A stretch of DNA of 64,000 nucleotides from Macrocybe gigantea (taxonomy: Eukaryota; Basidiomycota; Agaricomycetes; Agaricales; Callistosporiaceae), in assembly GCA_011319805.1 (NCBI GenBank), contig SJRY01000250.1, positions 434,001 to 498,000 of the forward strand, read 5' to 3'. Positions 1-10,557 of this stretch are shown piece by piece (position 1 is the first letter of the stretch; each line of letters starts with the position of its first letter). The position numbers and the translations under genes were made by a program. The notes beneath the pieces were generated by a model, which worked only from the letters and a program-made list of their open reading frames with translations, made no database searches and was not told the origin of the DNA.

Positions 1-114
1 ACATGCCTCGTGTCCAAATTCCAGGTGTTCCACCGGATATCGCACTCATGTAGGTTTGCCCTTACTCGCTTATCTGCGAGCTCATCACGTACTGACTTTT
101 CTAGTAACGGGCCT

Positions 115-1554
115 ATGGTGGGCATTCCTAAGAATACGCACATCAGCTTGAACCTCATTCTTTTTTTATCCTTCAACAGCTGTTGGGGAACCTGTTTGGC
201 TATGGACTCTTCGGGATATTGGTGGTGCAGATATTCATTTACCACAATCGTTTCAACCGTGATCCTTTGTGGATGAAGACTCTTGGTATGATGCTTCCTT
301 GTCCACCATAAACTTACAATAATCTTGTCAAAGTGTATTCCGTGTTTGTTGTTGACACACTGATCACTGCGCTCGCCACCGTCACCGTCTGGGATGGGTT
401 AGCCGCAGGTTGGGGCGATATATCGACGCTGGTGAATCTTGACTGGCCATTTAATGCCTTGCCAGCCATGTCTGGGCTGGGTAAGTTGCTCGTGGCTTGT
501 TCCAAGACAGGAATGATCAGATGCTGAGCCATATGACAGTATCGTCGACTGTTCACCTGTTTTTCTGTTGGAGGATATGGAAGCTGCAGCATTCCTATGT
601 CATCCCGGCTGCTATCGCGACCGTATGCCATCACTTTTCGCCATGGAACCCGACGTGGCTCATTAGTTCCTCGCAGGTGTCAATCGTTCAGTGGGCATGG
701 CATCGTATTGTGGCATCGTGGTAGGTTCTGATGACGTAGAGCACCTCGCTTGTGATGCTTATTTGATGTGGTAGTCTGTCCACATCGGCGTTCCTAGAAT
801 CGGAGAGCTGAAACCGTTTGTGATAGTGAGTCGCTTGCTGGTCTTGTATGAAACGTTCGCCCAACAGCACCCAGGTCTGGTTAGGGGGCAGCGCCTTGTG
901 CGACGTTTGATCACTGTGACCATGGTGGCGATAGTGAGCATCAACCATTACCTCCGCCTTTCTCATACTTGACAAAGCAAATCAGTTGTTCAGAGCGGGA
1001 ACCCAATCTGCGTTCAGGGAGACAAATTCCGTCATGGCAAAGCTGATTAAGCTCACTGTCGAGACTGGAATGACTACCTCCATTGGTGCCCTAGTGGAAC
1101 TTATTTTCTTCTTTGCTTTTCCAACAAACAACATGCACTTCATTCCGTACGTGTCAAATGGCATATCTTTTGAATCAGCTAAGAATGTGTATTTTGAATT
1201 AGATTCTTAATGCTGGCAAAACTGTAAGCCAGCCTGAAATTCTCGTGGAATGAATCTGACTGCTCCTCTGAAGATATTCTAATACTCTGCTTGCTACGCT
1301 TAACTCACGGTCGTTCATCGGTGATCGTCAACATAGGAAGCCCGCTGCACTTTGGGACGATGACGTGTCGTCGGGAACAATTTCGACGCGCGGCAAGCCA
1401 CCAACCGGGTCGTTCAGATTACAACTACGACGGAGCGGCGTCGTAATGATCTGGAAATGTCGGTTATTCAGGACAGCCGAGATAATTCGCGGGATGGCCT
1501 GTACAAAAAGGCTGACTTCATTGATTTCGATACGACTAGATCTGTCCGGATATA
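115..1554 (+). CDS. DUF6534-type seven-transmembrane fungal membrane protein (5' end unresolved)
   Basis: Integral membrane protein of the large, functionally uncharacterised Agaricomycete DUF6534 family. Spliced exons give family landmarks in order: a first TM with GYGLFGILVVQ (about 195-230), a second segment VYSVFVVDTLITA after an intron at 286-333, VHLFFCWRIWKLQHS after an intron starting near 481, ETGMTTSIGALVELIFFFAFP (1040-1125), then LMLAKLYSNTLLATLNSR spliced across introns at about 1146-1204 and 1225-1275. The stop is at 1552-1554 after an acidic, Arg-rich tail (NDLEMSVIQDSRDNSRDG). One missing base near 1423 is needed to join the tail to the last TM exon. The true start is not clear: ATG 115 is only a candidate first exon, and the gene may begin left of the window. 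Family assignment is confident; role (sensor or receptor-like) is unknown. Confidence 0.72.
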
Positions 1555-2270
1555 AGGCAGACGAAAGGTTTTTCTTCCGCTTTTACGCTAACTTATGTTG
1601 AGAGAAATTTCATTCGCGCACTGGACTTGTATTGCTTAGTGTTTATTCAGAACCAACCGAATTATTCTTTGCCAGAATTATATATTCAAGGCTACTAGTT
1701 TGTGAGAAATCTGGCCAGCGTCTTTTTCCCGTCCGAGTGCTCCTGTTGTTGACAGCGATGTGGAGTGGACAGACGGCCCTGAGAACAGGCAGATCAGTGA
1801 TACGGATGAAGTCTGTCCAACATTCATGGGCTCTCTACAGGAGAGACGTGAACAAGAATCAGGACATTGGTTCCGAGCACATGGCTCTCTACAGCAGGAA
1901 CCTTGAACTTTGCCAGTTCCGCGAACGAAACAGGCTGGGAAAAAGAAGCTGATCAATGCAAACACTGTATGTGCTGTCGCCGCGGAAACGGTAGTCTTGG
2001 TCAAAAATAATAGATCCTGAAAGATGATCCCGTCCTTTGTCGTTCTTTTTCCAACGATTAGTTTGATGGAAGATAGTAACCTACTCTGATACACGTAACT
2101 GGATAATAAGAAAACAGAGAAACGCAGCGTCCGACCTTCTGAGGAGGATGCCGACAGGGGAAGCTACACTAAGACCATAGATAGGAACTCGAATACCATA
2201 CAGATTCGCAGAAGGGCAAACAAGAGGAGGAATTCCATCAGAAGACCTCTTGCAGAATAAGTCAATGGGA
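1555..2270. other. Intergenic or unassigned sequence
   Basis: Reading frames exist on both strands (for example minus 1678-2094), but none shows a recognisable domain or a plausible exon chain. A near-perfect splice acceptor around 1758, followed by an acidic frame to about 1907, hints at a decayed or unrecognised exon. I cannot support a gene. Confidence 0.4.
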
Positions 2271-3238
2271 TTAGTCGATCGACATCTTCATGTCTTTCTG
2301 GCGAGCGTCGGGTCTCCCGCGCCTGCTTCTGCCACCTCTGCCACCACGACCCCTTCCGTCGCGGTTGGAAATAGGTCTCTGAATATATTCTTCGACCTTG
2401 GCGCCAGGGGGAGCAAGTAGGATTTGTGCACGTGGGTCGGCATGTAGCAAGGAATCGGATCGCATCTTGCTGTTGTGAATATGGGTGAATATAGTGAAAA
2501 GCGCAAAGGGCACAACAGGGCTCACGAAGTGCTGTCATTGTCGACGCCCATCAAAACATCTACGCTGCCCTCCTCTCGCACTAGTCCTAGTCCGTCAACA
2601 CCTGCTATCCTGCTACCTAACGCTGTGCCCGGATTAGTTGCTCCGACAATTTTCACGGAGAGTATTCTACCATCTGCAGGCTGCTTGTCGAATTTTTGAA
2701 CAGCGGCTGATGCAGAAAGTGGAGTTTTGAAGGTGAGGCGAACAGATATCTCGTCGCTGGCTGATATCGATTTGGCAGCAGTTATTTCGCCGCAGCGCTT
2801 GAAGATAGCCGCTACGTCTTCCGCAGTGGTCCCATTTACAAGGCCCGTAACTTCGATTACATTTCCCTGCGAGAGTGCGCTTGCGCCTTTGATAGAGAGT
2901 TGGCTGGGTTGATTTTGTGGTGAGGTGGCGTCTCTCAACGCCTTTTGTGTCATGACATTGAGATTAAGTTTCGGGGCAGCAGTAGGTTTCGTAGACAATC
3001 GTTCTGCGAGAGATGCACCTTCAAAAAGATCATGGGACCACGGGGAATCGATATCTCCCTTCGGTATGCGCTGGTGCCGGTTCTGCAGGCTTGGTTAATC
3101 GACTGACGGGCGATGACTGTCAAAAGAGCGACGTACATATGGTACAGATGACTTGTTTGAACGCGGTACAGTCTTCGAGCGGATGGGACCCAGCGAGGAG
3201 CCCGTTGGAACATTCATGCGCTCGAGCAACGAAGCCAT
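2271..3238 (-). CDS. RRM-domain RNA-binding protein with C-terminal RGG-rich tail
   Basis: Three exons on the minus strand: 3238-3146, 3082-2526 and 2469-2271, with introns of 63 and 56 nt, giving about 282 residues. The N-terminus starts MASLLERMNVP and includes RIPKGDIDSPWSHDLFEGASLAERL, a conserved stretch of fungal single-RRM proteins. An RRM fold follows at about residues 85-160 (GNVIEVTGLVNGTTAEDVAAIF, ending GRILSVKIV). The C-terminus has repeated GRGGRGGRSRRGR, an RGG-type RNA-binding and arginine-methylation region. This architecture suggests an mRNP protein (mRNA export, localisation or translation); the exact orthologue is not identified. Both splice junctions preserve frame exactly. 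It is transcribed divergently from the acyl-CoA ligase that starts 197 bp away. Confidence 0.8.
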
Positions 3239-3434
3239 GAGGAGGATGCAGAGTCGAGGTGAACAATGGTTTGAGATCAAGTCTGTTGATTACATAATCC
3301 ACCTCATACCCTCGGGCAGTCGATTCCCGCAATCCTTCGTCTCCGACGTGTTCATGCTCATTACTCGGGGTCAAAGATGGATGAATATATTATCGATATC
3401 TCTCTTTTAAGGTGGGCAGGTCTTGCTTGCAGTG

Positions 3435-5784
3435 ATGGCTGAGCCAATCATTTATGAATCGCCACTTCCTTCAGTCCCCGTCTACCAACGTTCTGTTTTT
3501 ACACATCTGTTCTATTCAACACCTGGTTCGGACAAGATAGGCGGTTACCCTGCATCATGTCCAGCATTCATTGATGCGGCGTCTGGGTACACCATTTCGC
3601 GTCAGCAACTCAAGTCATTGGCGTTTTCGTTCGGATTCGGGCTGTTGTCTCATCCTCAACTTGTTCCGCTCAAACGGGGAGATACTCTTCTCATTTATTC
3701 TCCAAACACGATCGCATATCCTGTCGTTCTCTTTGGTGCTGTAGCTGCCGGCCTGCGATGTTCTCCTTCAAACAGCGGTTATACCAGTGGAGAGTTGGAG
3801 CATCAATTTGTAAACAGCGGTTCTCGTGTGGTCGTGACGAGCGAAGACGGGTTGGACGTGGTGAAGAAAATGTTTGAAGACCTGCGCTGGGACCCCCAAG
3901 ACTATGTGAAGAGCATCATTGTTATACCTCGCGATTTGCATTGGCCGGACACCCTAAATCTATCACAGGCAAGAGCAGACGGCTTGTTGACACTGCATGA
4001 CATGCTTCACCTCGGAATATTGGAGAAGGAAAAAAGTTTTGATGGACCTTTGTCTAGCGAGACTTGCTACATCTGTTATAGTAGCGGCACGACCGGTAAA
4101 CCTAAAGGGGTCGAGGTAAAACAGTCATTTCTCGTCTCAGACCTGTTCTAACACAAGAATACCAAGACTACACACGCAAATCTCACGACGGTCATCGACA
4201 TCGGGCAGTCTGTCCTCGTTCAACATCATGGTAGAGATCGGATCCTTGGCGTCTTGCCGTTCTACCATATCTATGGTTGTATTCGCGTGACCCTCCAGAG
4301 ACATAGTCGTTCTTATTGCGTTTCTGTAGGCGCGGTCGCTCTCCTTCATGTCCCTTTTTGGTTCGGCGTTCCAGTTGTAGTTCAGAGCCGGTTTGATCCT
4401 GCGTTGTTCTGCGCAAATATCCAGAAGTTCAAAATCAGTACTGTAATGGTCGTCCCACCTATTCTCGTCGTCCTCGGCAGACATCCAGGTAAGGTCGTTT
4501 CTTTGAAAGCAGTGTACCTGTCGATAATTTTCACAGTGGTCGACAGTTATGATTTGAAGTCCCTTCGACTAGTGTTTTGTGCCGCAGCGCCCTTGGGCTC
4601 AGCGCTGATTCATCAGGTTAGTCGACGTTGTCCTTTTATATACATGGACTATCACTCAGTCAACACTAGGTTGCGCGACGTCTCCGTGAAAGAGGGACAA
4701 ATACCACAATCATGCAAGGTAAAACAAATATTAAAAATTTGTGTTCGTCCAGATTCAGAGCAGAATTTCTCTAGGATATGGTCTTACTGAAACATCCCCT
4801 ATATCCCACATGTTGCCGCCAAACTCCGCCTACGAGAAGGCTGGCAGTATTGGGGTTCTACTGCCTACCCTTCAAGCCCGAATAGTCTCGAATGGTGACG
4901 GTGACGTTCCTGTCGACGCGTTAGGTGGGTCACCAGGAGAGCTATGGCTCAGAGGCCCGACTGTCATGAAAGTAAGACGGAATATGCGTATACAAGGCGT
5001 CTTTGAACAATTGTGCTAGGGATATCTAGGCAATACGAAGGCAACGTCAGGCTCCATCACTAAAGATGGATGGTTCAAATCGGGAGACGTATGCGTAAGA
5101 GATGAAGATGGGTACTATTGGATCGTCGATCGACGGAAGGAGTTAATCAAATACAAGGCATGTTGATTTAAGGCTTTCTCTCTGATGGTGATGATTCATC
5201 AGTTGCAGGGATTTCAAGGTATAGTTTGGCACGCTCTCAAACGTATTCGACAAATGAAAAAATAACTGATGCAGTTCCGCCATCTGAGCTTGAGAGTGTT
5301 CTATTGACACATCCGAGCATAGCTGATGTGGCGGTAATCGGTGTAGACGACTCAGAAGAAGCCACGGAGCTACCCAGGTAGATTCGTCTCCGTGAGTTGC
5401 GTAGACAATTGCTCAAGTCTTTCTCAACTAGGGCATATATTGTCCATACCCATCCCGACGAGATAGAGGTTTCCACGGCGAAGGCAGCATTTGTGCGCAA
5501 CGTTAACACCTGGCTAGAACCAAAGGTCGCAAACCATAAACTGCTACGAGGAGGTATCGAACTAGTTGTTTCGCTGGGGTAACCACCTGACCTCTGCTTC
5601 CAGGCATCTCGATCGTCAATGCTATCCCAAAGAGGTGAGTAGGAAGAGAAGCGTGCTTGCACTAGAGAAACTAGGAGTTTACGACCGTCTGAACTGCAGT
5701 GCTGCCGGCAAGATCCTGCGACGAGAGTTGCGTGAACTCGCCAAGGCAGAGATGTTGGCAGAGAAAAAGTTGTCCCGACTATGA
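3435..5784 (+). CDS. Acyl-CoA ligase / 4-coumarate-CoA-ligase-like enzyme, probable peroxisomal (copy 1)
   Basis: ANL-superfamily adenylating enzyme, expected to convert a carboxylic acid to its CoA thioester via an acyl-AMP. The AMP-binding P-loop [13 protein letters not shown] is at 4077-4115, the aromatic motif LPFYHIYG near 4255, GYGLTETSP near 4775, the WFKSGD motif near 5070 and the hinge [10 protein letters not shown] before 5158. The catalytic lysine region [13 protein letters not shown] is near 5620-5735. At least nine introns include one with a GC donor at 5159 and a 10-nt exon at 5209-5218. The protein ends LSRL, so it carries the peroxisomal PTS1 tripeptide SRL. All inferred junctions keep frame. 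The start is the ATG at 3435 ([10 protein letters not shown]), matching the start of its tandem copy. Substrate is unknown: coumaroyl, fatty acyl or another aryl acid are all possible. Confidence 0.85.
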
Positions 5785-5955
5785 AATTGCATAGATTACA
5801 TGCTGGCATTGATTTAGGTTCAGTCTAGCAAATTTTTGACGATATATCCATGTGTTAGTGTTCACCGGTTAAGTGCAAACCGGAACCGTGGGTGTAGGAG
5901 TGACCCTATTGTCCCCAGTCCCATCAACCTTCTTGGACGTTGAATTGTTGCATCT

Positions 5956-8458
5956 ATGGCACCCATCATCTACTCTTCGCCTGTGCCATCTGTGCCGCTT
6001 GTGAATGCCTCGGTCTTCACGCATCTATTCTGTGCTTCGCCAATTGATTCGGACCTTGTTGGTGGATACCCTGGCTCGGCCACTGCCTTTGTAGATGCGC
6101 CTTCTGGAACCGCCGTTACACGTGCACAGCTCAAGCACCTAGCCCTTTCGTTGGGGTTCGGCCTTCGCCATCATTCAACTGCAAGCGCTCAGAGGGGTGA
6201 TGTGGTTCTTATCTATTCACCCAACTCTCTGGCATGGCCTGTCGTACTATTCGGATCAGGTACGTCAATCGTTTCCTCGTTAACGCGTCGAATCCATGTT
6301 AAAATCTATATAGTTGCGGCCGGTTTGCGATGCACATTGGCTAATAGTGCATACACGGCAAAGGAGTTGGCTCACCAATACAAGGATAGTGGGCGGGATT
6401 GGTCCTCACTAGTGAAGAAGGGTTACCCACGGTTATAAACATGTTCAAAGACCTCAGCTTTAGCCCAGATTTAGCGACGCGTAAGATTATCGTCATCGGA
6501 AATGGACTCGAGTGGGCTGGTGGTCCATCCCACCCATTGAGGCCGGAAGCCCACGGTTTCGTCACGATGCAAGATTTGCTGCAACTGGGCACGCTTAAGG
6601 AAGAGGAAAAATTCGAAGATGACTTGGTCCATGAGACAGTCTACTTGTGTTATAGCTCAGGTAGAAAACGCGCCTCCGTTCCTTTTCGTGCTTAACTCAA
6701 TAATATTAGGTACTACCGGCAAGCCAAGGGAGTGGAGGTAGGATCCAAATTTGCCATCACACAGGCCCAACTTACAAAATTCACAAGACGACTCATCGCA
6801 ACGTGACCTCCGTTCTGGGCATGGTGAAAACCACATTTCCGAAGCTGGAATTGGGGACGGACAACTTGCTAGGCTTTTTGCCATTCTACCACATCTATGG
6901 TACGAAGACATAAAAATATGTTTCAGCGTTTTTCTCACTTATGTGAGTAGGTGCTATAAAATTGCTTCACTTTCCATGGATCTGTGGTGCTACCGTTGTC
7001 ATAATGCCTCGCTTTGATCCTGTGCAGTTCTGTGCCAATATCGAAAAGTACAAAATCACCACTTGCCTCGTGGTCCCTCCTGTCTTGGTTGTTTTGTCCC
7101 GTCATCCCGGTAAGCGGTCGATCGCCAATGCAGTGTAGTCCGACATCAACGACATTGTTCATTATCTTAGCGGTTGACAAGTATGACATTACTTCCCTGG
7201 TAACATTGTTCTCTGGAGCGGCGCCTTTAGGCGCAGCACTGGTCAAACAGTATCGTTTATGCCCTTACGAAAACGTCGGTTCATAGACACTAACCACGTG
7301 TCTCAGGTTACTCAGCGCTTGGAGAAGAGGAATGGAGGTTCAAGGAGAGTAAACATTTTGCAAGGTGGGAGGCGTGTCGGGCATATCAATTATACACTGT
7401 TTCACACGATTTCTCGCTTGGAAGGTTATGGACTGACCGAAACGTCACCGACCACGCATCTTTTACCTGTGACTGATGCGTTGCGCAAGGTCGGCAGCAT
7501 TGGAATCCTCCTGCCTAATCTCGAAGCTAGGTTGGTTGCGGATGAGACCAGCAAGGAAGTGATCGACTCGACTGGAAATGAGCCAGGTGAATTGTGGATT
7601 AGGGGACCAAGCATCATGAAGGTTAGCTATTCCCCTATGCTTGCATATATCGTGCTGGACAGATGTGAAGGGTTATTTGAACAACCATACTGCGACCAAG
7701 GCTAGCATCACCCAAGACGGCTGGTTCAGGACAGGCGACATCGCGGTAAGGGACGCGGACGGCTATTACTACATTGTTGATCGACGCAAAGAATTAATCA
7801 AGTACAAGGTAGTCTTCTTGCAATCGAATCTCCAAGATTACTGATGCTGGAAATAATGGTAGGGATTCCAAGGTAGATCCGCGACCTCTATGATGAATGC
7901 GGGCCATGAATAACCAAAGCATGCTTTCAGTGCCCCCCGCCGAGCTAGAAAGTATACTTCTCAATCATCCCGATGTTGCGGACGCTGCAGTAGTGGGGGT
8001 CGAAAGTCAGAGGGAAGCTACAGAACTGCCTAGGTTTGCTTCATCCAATGCGTCAAGCAACGTTCAATAAACTAACCATCGCCTGAAGGGCATACGTTGT
8101 TCACGCCAGACCGCAGAGCGTCCAAACTACGAATGCCAAAGCGGCGTTTCAACAAGAAATTCAAAATTGGGTCAAGACTAAAGTTGCGAAGCACAAGTAT
8201 CTGAGAGGAGGTATGTCTAATCGCTCAATTGTGCTGCTTTCGTGTCACATTATGACTTTTCACAACAGGAGTCGTTGTGATCGAAGCTATACCAAAAAGG
8301 TGTGGACTTTTCAAAAGTTATCATGTCTTTAATATCCATAATTCCCGTTCCTTGGCAGTGCTGCCGGAAAAATTCTTCGGCGAGAGTTACGACACCGCGC
8401 CAAAGCTGAATGTAGTGGAAGAGAGCCTGGCGAGACCATCCTTCAAGCCAAACTCTGA
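5956..8458 (+). CDS. Tandem paralogue of the acyl-CoA ligase (copy 2), with three apparent frameshifts
   Basis: Begins 171 bp after copy 1 and follows it exon for exon: MAPIIYSSPVPSVP matches the copy 1 start, LPFYHIYG lies near 6885, GYGLTETSP near 7425, WFRTGD near 7720 and [11 protein letters not shown] near 8360-8390. It has the same 10-nt exon (7863-7872). It ends QAKL, so a PTS1-type AKL tripeptide is kept. It differs by an extra intron (6260-6315) and by three single-base losses: near 6393, at 6726 inside the P-loop GTTGKPKG region, and at 7250 at a splice donor. Taken literally the gene is broken. However, similar -1 losses occur in unrelated essential genes of the window, so an assembly error is likely. 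The C-terminal targeting signal and conserved motifs argue for a functional gene. Confidence 0.72.
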
Positions 8459-9373
8459 AAACCAGCACACCTTTCACCAGTTGATGGACCGTTAACTTAG
8501 GTATTCAAGGTTAATGGAACTTATATGTTCCTTGTGGTATACCTGAACCAAGGGTTAAATGTAGCTTTGGTAATATCCAACTGCATTACAAAATTCTCAA
8601 AATTTCCCTCCATTCTTATTACCATGCGAAAACGCATCAGTTCTGCGAGGACGAGGAGTTAGCATGATGTTATTACAGAAGCATTGACCCAGGCATAAAT
8701 CAGAGGTGTCAAAGTTGTGGAGCTCGCCCTAGGTGTCTAGGTATACACCATGAAGAAATTCAAGAGACGACATCATCGAGGTCAAAAAAAAAAAAACTAA
8801 GACGACTCACGAGAAAAGTGAAAGCTTGGAGTACGCCGAACAACAAAGTTCAAAACGAGGAAAAAATAAGTGCGCCGATTGAGAGTGAGCCCCATTGAGT
8901 TGACAGACTGCTAGAGTCTGCAATCGTATAACTGTGTCTATGAGCAACTGGAGCTTCTCCGATGGTGAAAACCCAGACAGACGAGGAGCTCGTGTCTTTG
9001 CTCGTCGAAGCCTTCGTAAGAGAATCCATCATCAGATAAGCAGCAGAGTGCTGAAGCCAAAGCGGTAGACCAGGGATGGTCCAGACATGGCAAGCTTCCC
9101 TCGGCCGCACCGTCATGTTTTAGACGGTCGCTTTCCGTGGACCGACCGAGGGAGACTCTGCACCTCCGGGGACTTTCCCCACAGCATGGAAGAAAAGAGC
9201 GATCAACTCCTTGTGCGTAAGCTGCGACAACGATTCTTCAATCGGCGGCTGGGAGGTGAAGAAAAGAAAAAATTCTGTTGTTGTCCATAAATAGCAGGGC
9301 AGCCGTGAATTAGAACTCCGACAGAAGTGCGTACAGCTCTCTCAAGGTCGGAGCGCCTGACAAAGACTTGATC
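8459..9373. other. Intergenic region between acyl-CoA ligase 2 and the next gene
   Basis: About 915 bp with a 13-base A run near 8787. No frame with a recognisable domain and no RNA gene seen. It must hold the ligase 3' end and the promoter of the downstream gene; no specific element can be supported. Confidence 0.5.
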
Positions 9374-10403
9374 ATGTCTACAGAAGAGGCTCAGCAGCAA
9401 CAGCGTCCTCAGCGACAGCGCAAGCCACCCTTTGCGGATTGGCCTACAATCAAAATTCTTACTCCTCCTAAAGGTGAGCTATTCCTCTTCTGAAGCACTC
9501 ACTCAGATACTCATATATATGTCTGTACAAGGCAGATTCTCGCCGCAGACAGATGAATGGTGCCTAACATACTGCTCCCAAACGGTGAACGGGCGCATCT
9601 ATGGCAAGGAACCATTTTGTCGATCGCTCTGCATTCGCAAGGTCTTCCCTCATGAAGTCAGAAACATCATATCATTCAAGACTCACAAGGATCTATCGGC
9701 CGATGGCGTAGCCAAATACCCTTTGCCAGAAGAAGGTCAACCGGCGAACCTTCCTCGTTACCTTGGTGGAGTCTCTGCAGAGAAGGAGGACGAAGACGAG
9801 AAGGTCACTGCTAAAGAGGAGGAACCCAGCTATTGGCACGAGGGCTGGTATCTCTGGACGAGCAAGAGCCGGGCATCCGTCCATGAGAAGCTAGACATGA
9901 TGTCTTTAGACTTAGAACGGCAGCAAAAGTTTCAGGAGAAGAAAGAGCGGATGCAAGATCTTTGGCAAAAGCACCAGGATCGCCTTCAATCTCCCAACAA
10001 CGAGGACAAGCAGAAGCTTTCGGATCTCGCAAACGTTCGAGGCATCATTGCCGTTGCAGTTGCTAACAAGCCAAGGTCTGTTGTCACTGTCGTCCATGTC
10101 CCTTGGCTGATTTTTTTCCATGTCCAGTTACGAATCCCTATTGGTACCATTACCCCTGACACATCCTCATTTTGGGAGCGGATCGACAAGCTTTTGACGC
10201 CGTCGTATAAAGTCATGGGCATTTTCCGCGACAGTATCACATCGGGCGAACAGCTGGAATTTGCGCACCGTGTTTGGGAGAAAGCCTGGTCAAACGAGCC
10301 TTACATATTAGCTAGTCGGACATTTAACAGGGCGTATGAAATGTGGAAGGAAAGGGAAGTACCTTCGGACGAAGACGACGGGAAGAAAGGCACTTCACGA
10401 TGA
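9374..10403 (+). CDS. Uncharacterised protein with twin CX3C cysteine motifs
   Basis: Exon 1 starts at ATG 9374 (MSTEEAQQQQRPQRQRKPPF). It is joined by a short intron (about 9473-9531) to a long exon ending at 10403, giving about 320 residues. The conserved-looking core is ADWPTIKILTPPKG, then EWCLTYCSQTVNGR and PFCRSLCIRK (about 9562-9645), two CX3C pairs separated by 14 residues. An acidic linker, a charged helical region (ERQQKFQEKKERMQDL) and a C-terminal segment FWERIDKLLTPSYKVMGIF follow. Twin CX3C is the signature of intermembrane-space proteins such as small Tims, but this protein is far longer than those, so the resemblance may be coincidental. Function is unknown. A candidate intron at 10076-10127 was not used because removing it breaks the conserved C-terminal frame. 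Confidence 0.6.
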
Positions 10404-10557
10404 TCTATGGATGGTATTCTCTGGTATGTATCTGAACGTTACGGTACAATCGTTGTAGTTGTAGACACTAGATTATAGGTTAATGCAAAAGGGGCTAGGG
10501 CAAACAAAAGAAATAACGCCAAGATGACTCGAAGGTAATCTCCAATCGTCACCCGCG

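Noticed and set aside
1678..2094. Minus-strand ORF of 138 aa
   Set aside because: Cys-rich but patternless and without splice signals or family resemblance.
3435..8458. Tandem ligases as an assembly duplication
   Set aside because: The copies differ at many residues, intron sequences and C-terminal ends, so they are genuine paralogues.
10076..10127. Candidate 52-nt intron in the CX3C gene
   Set aside because: Removing it puts the conserved FWERIDKLLTPSYK segment out of frame and leads to an early stop.
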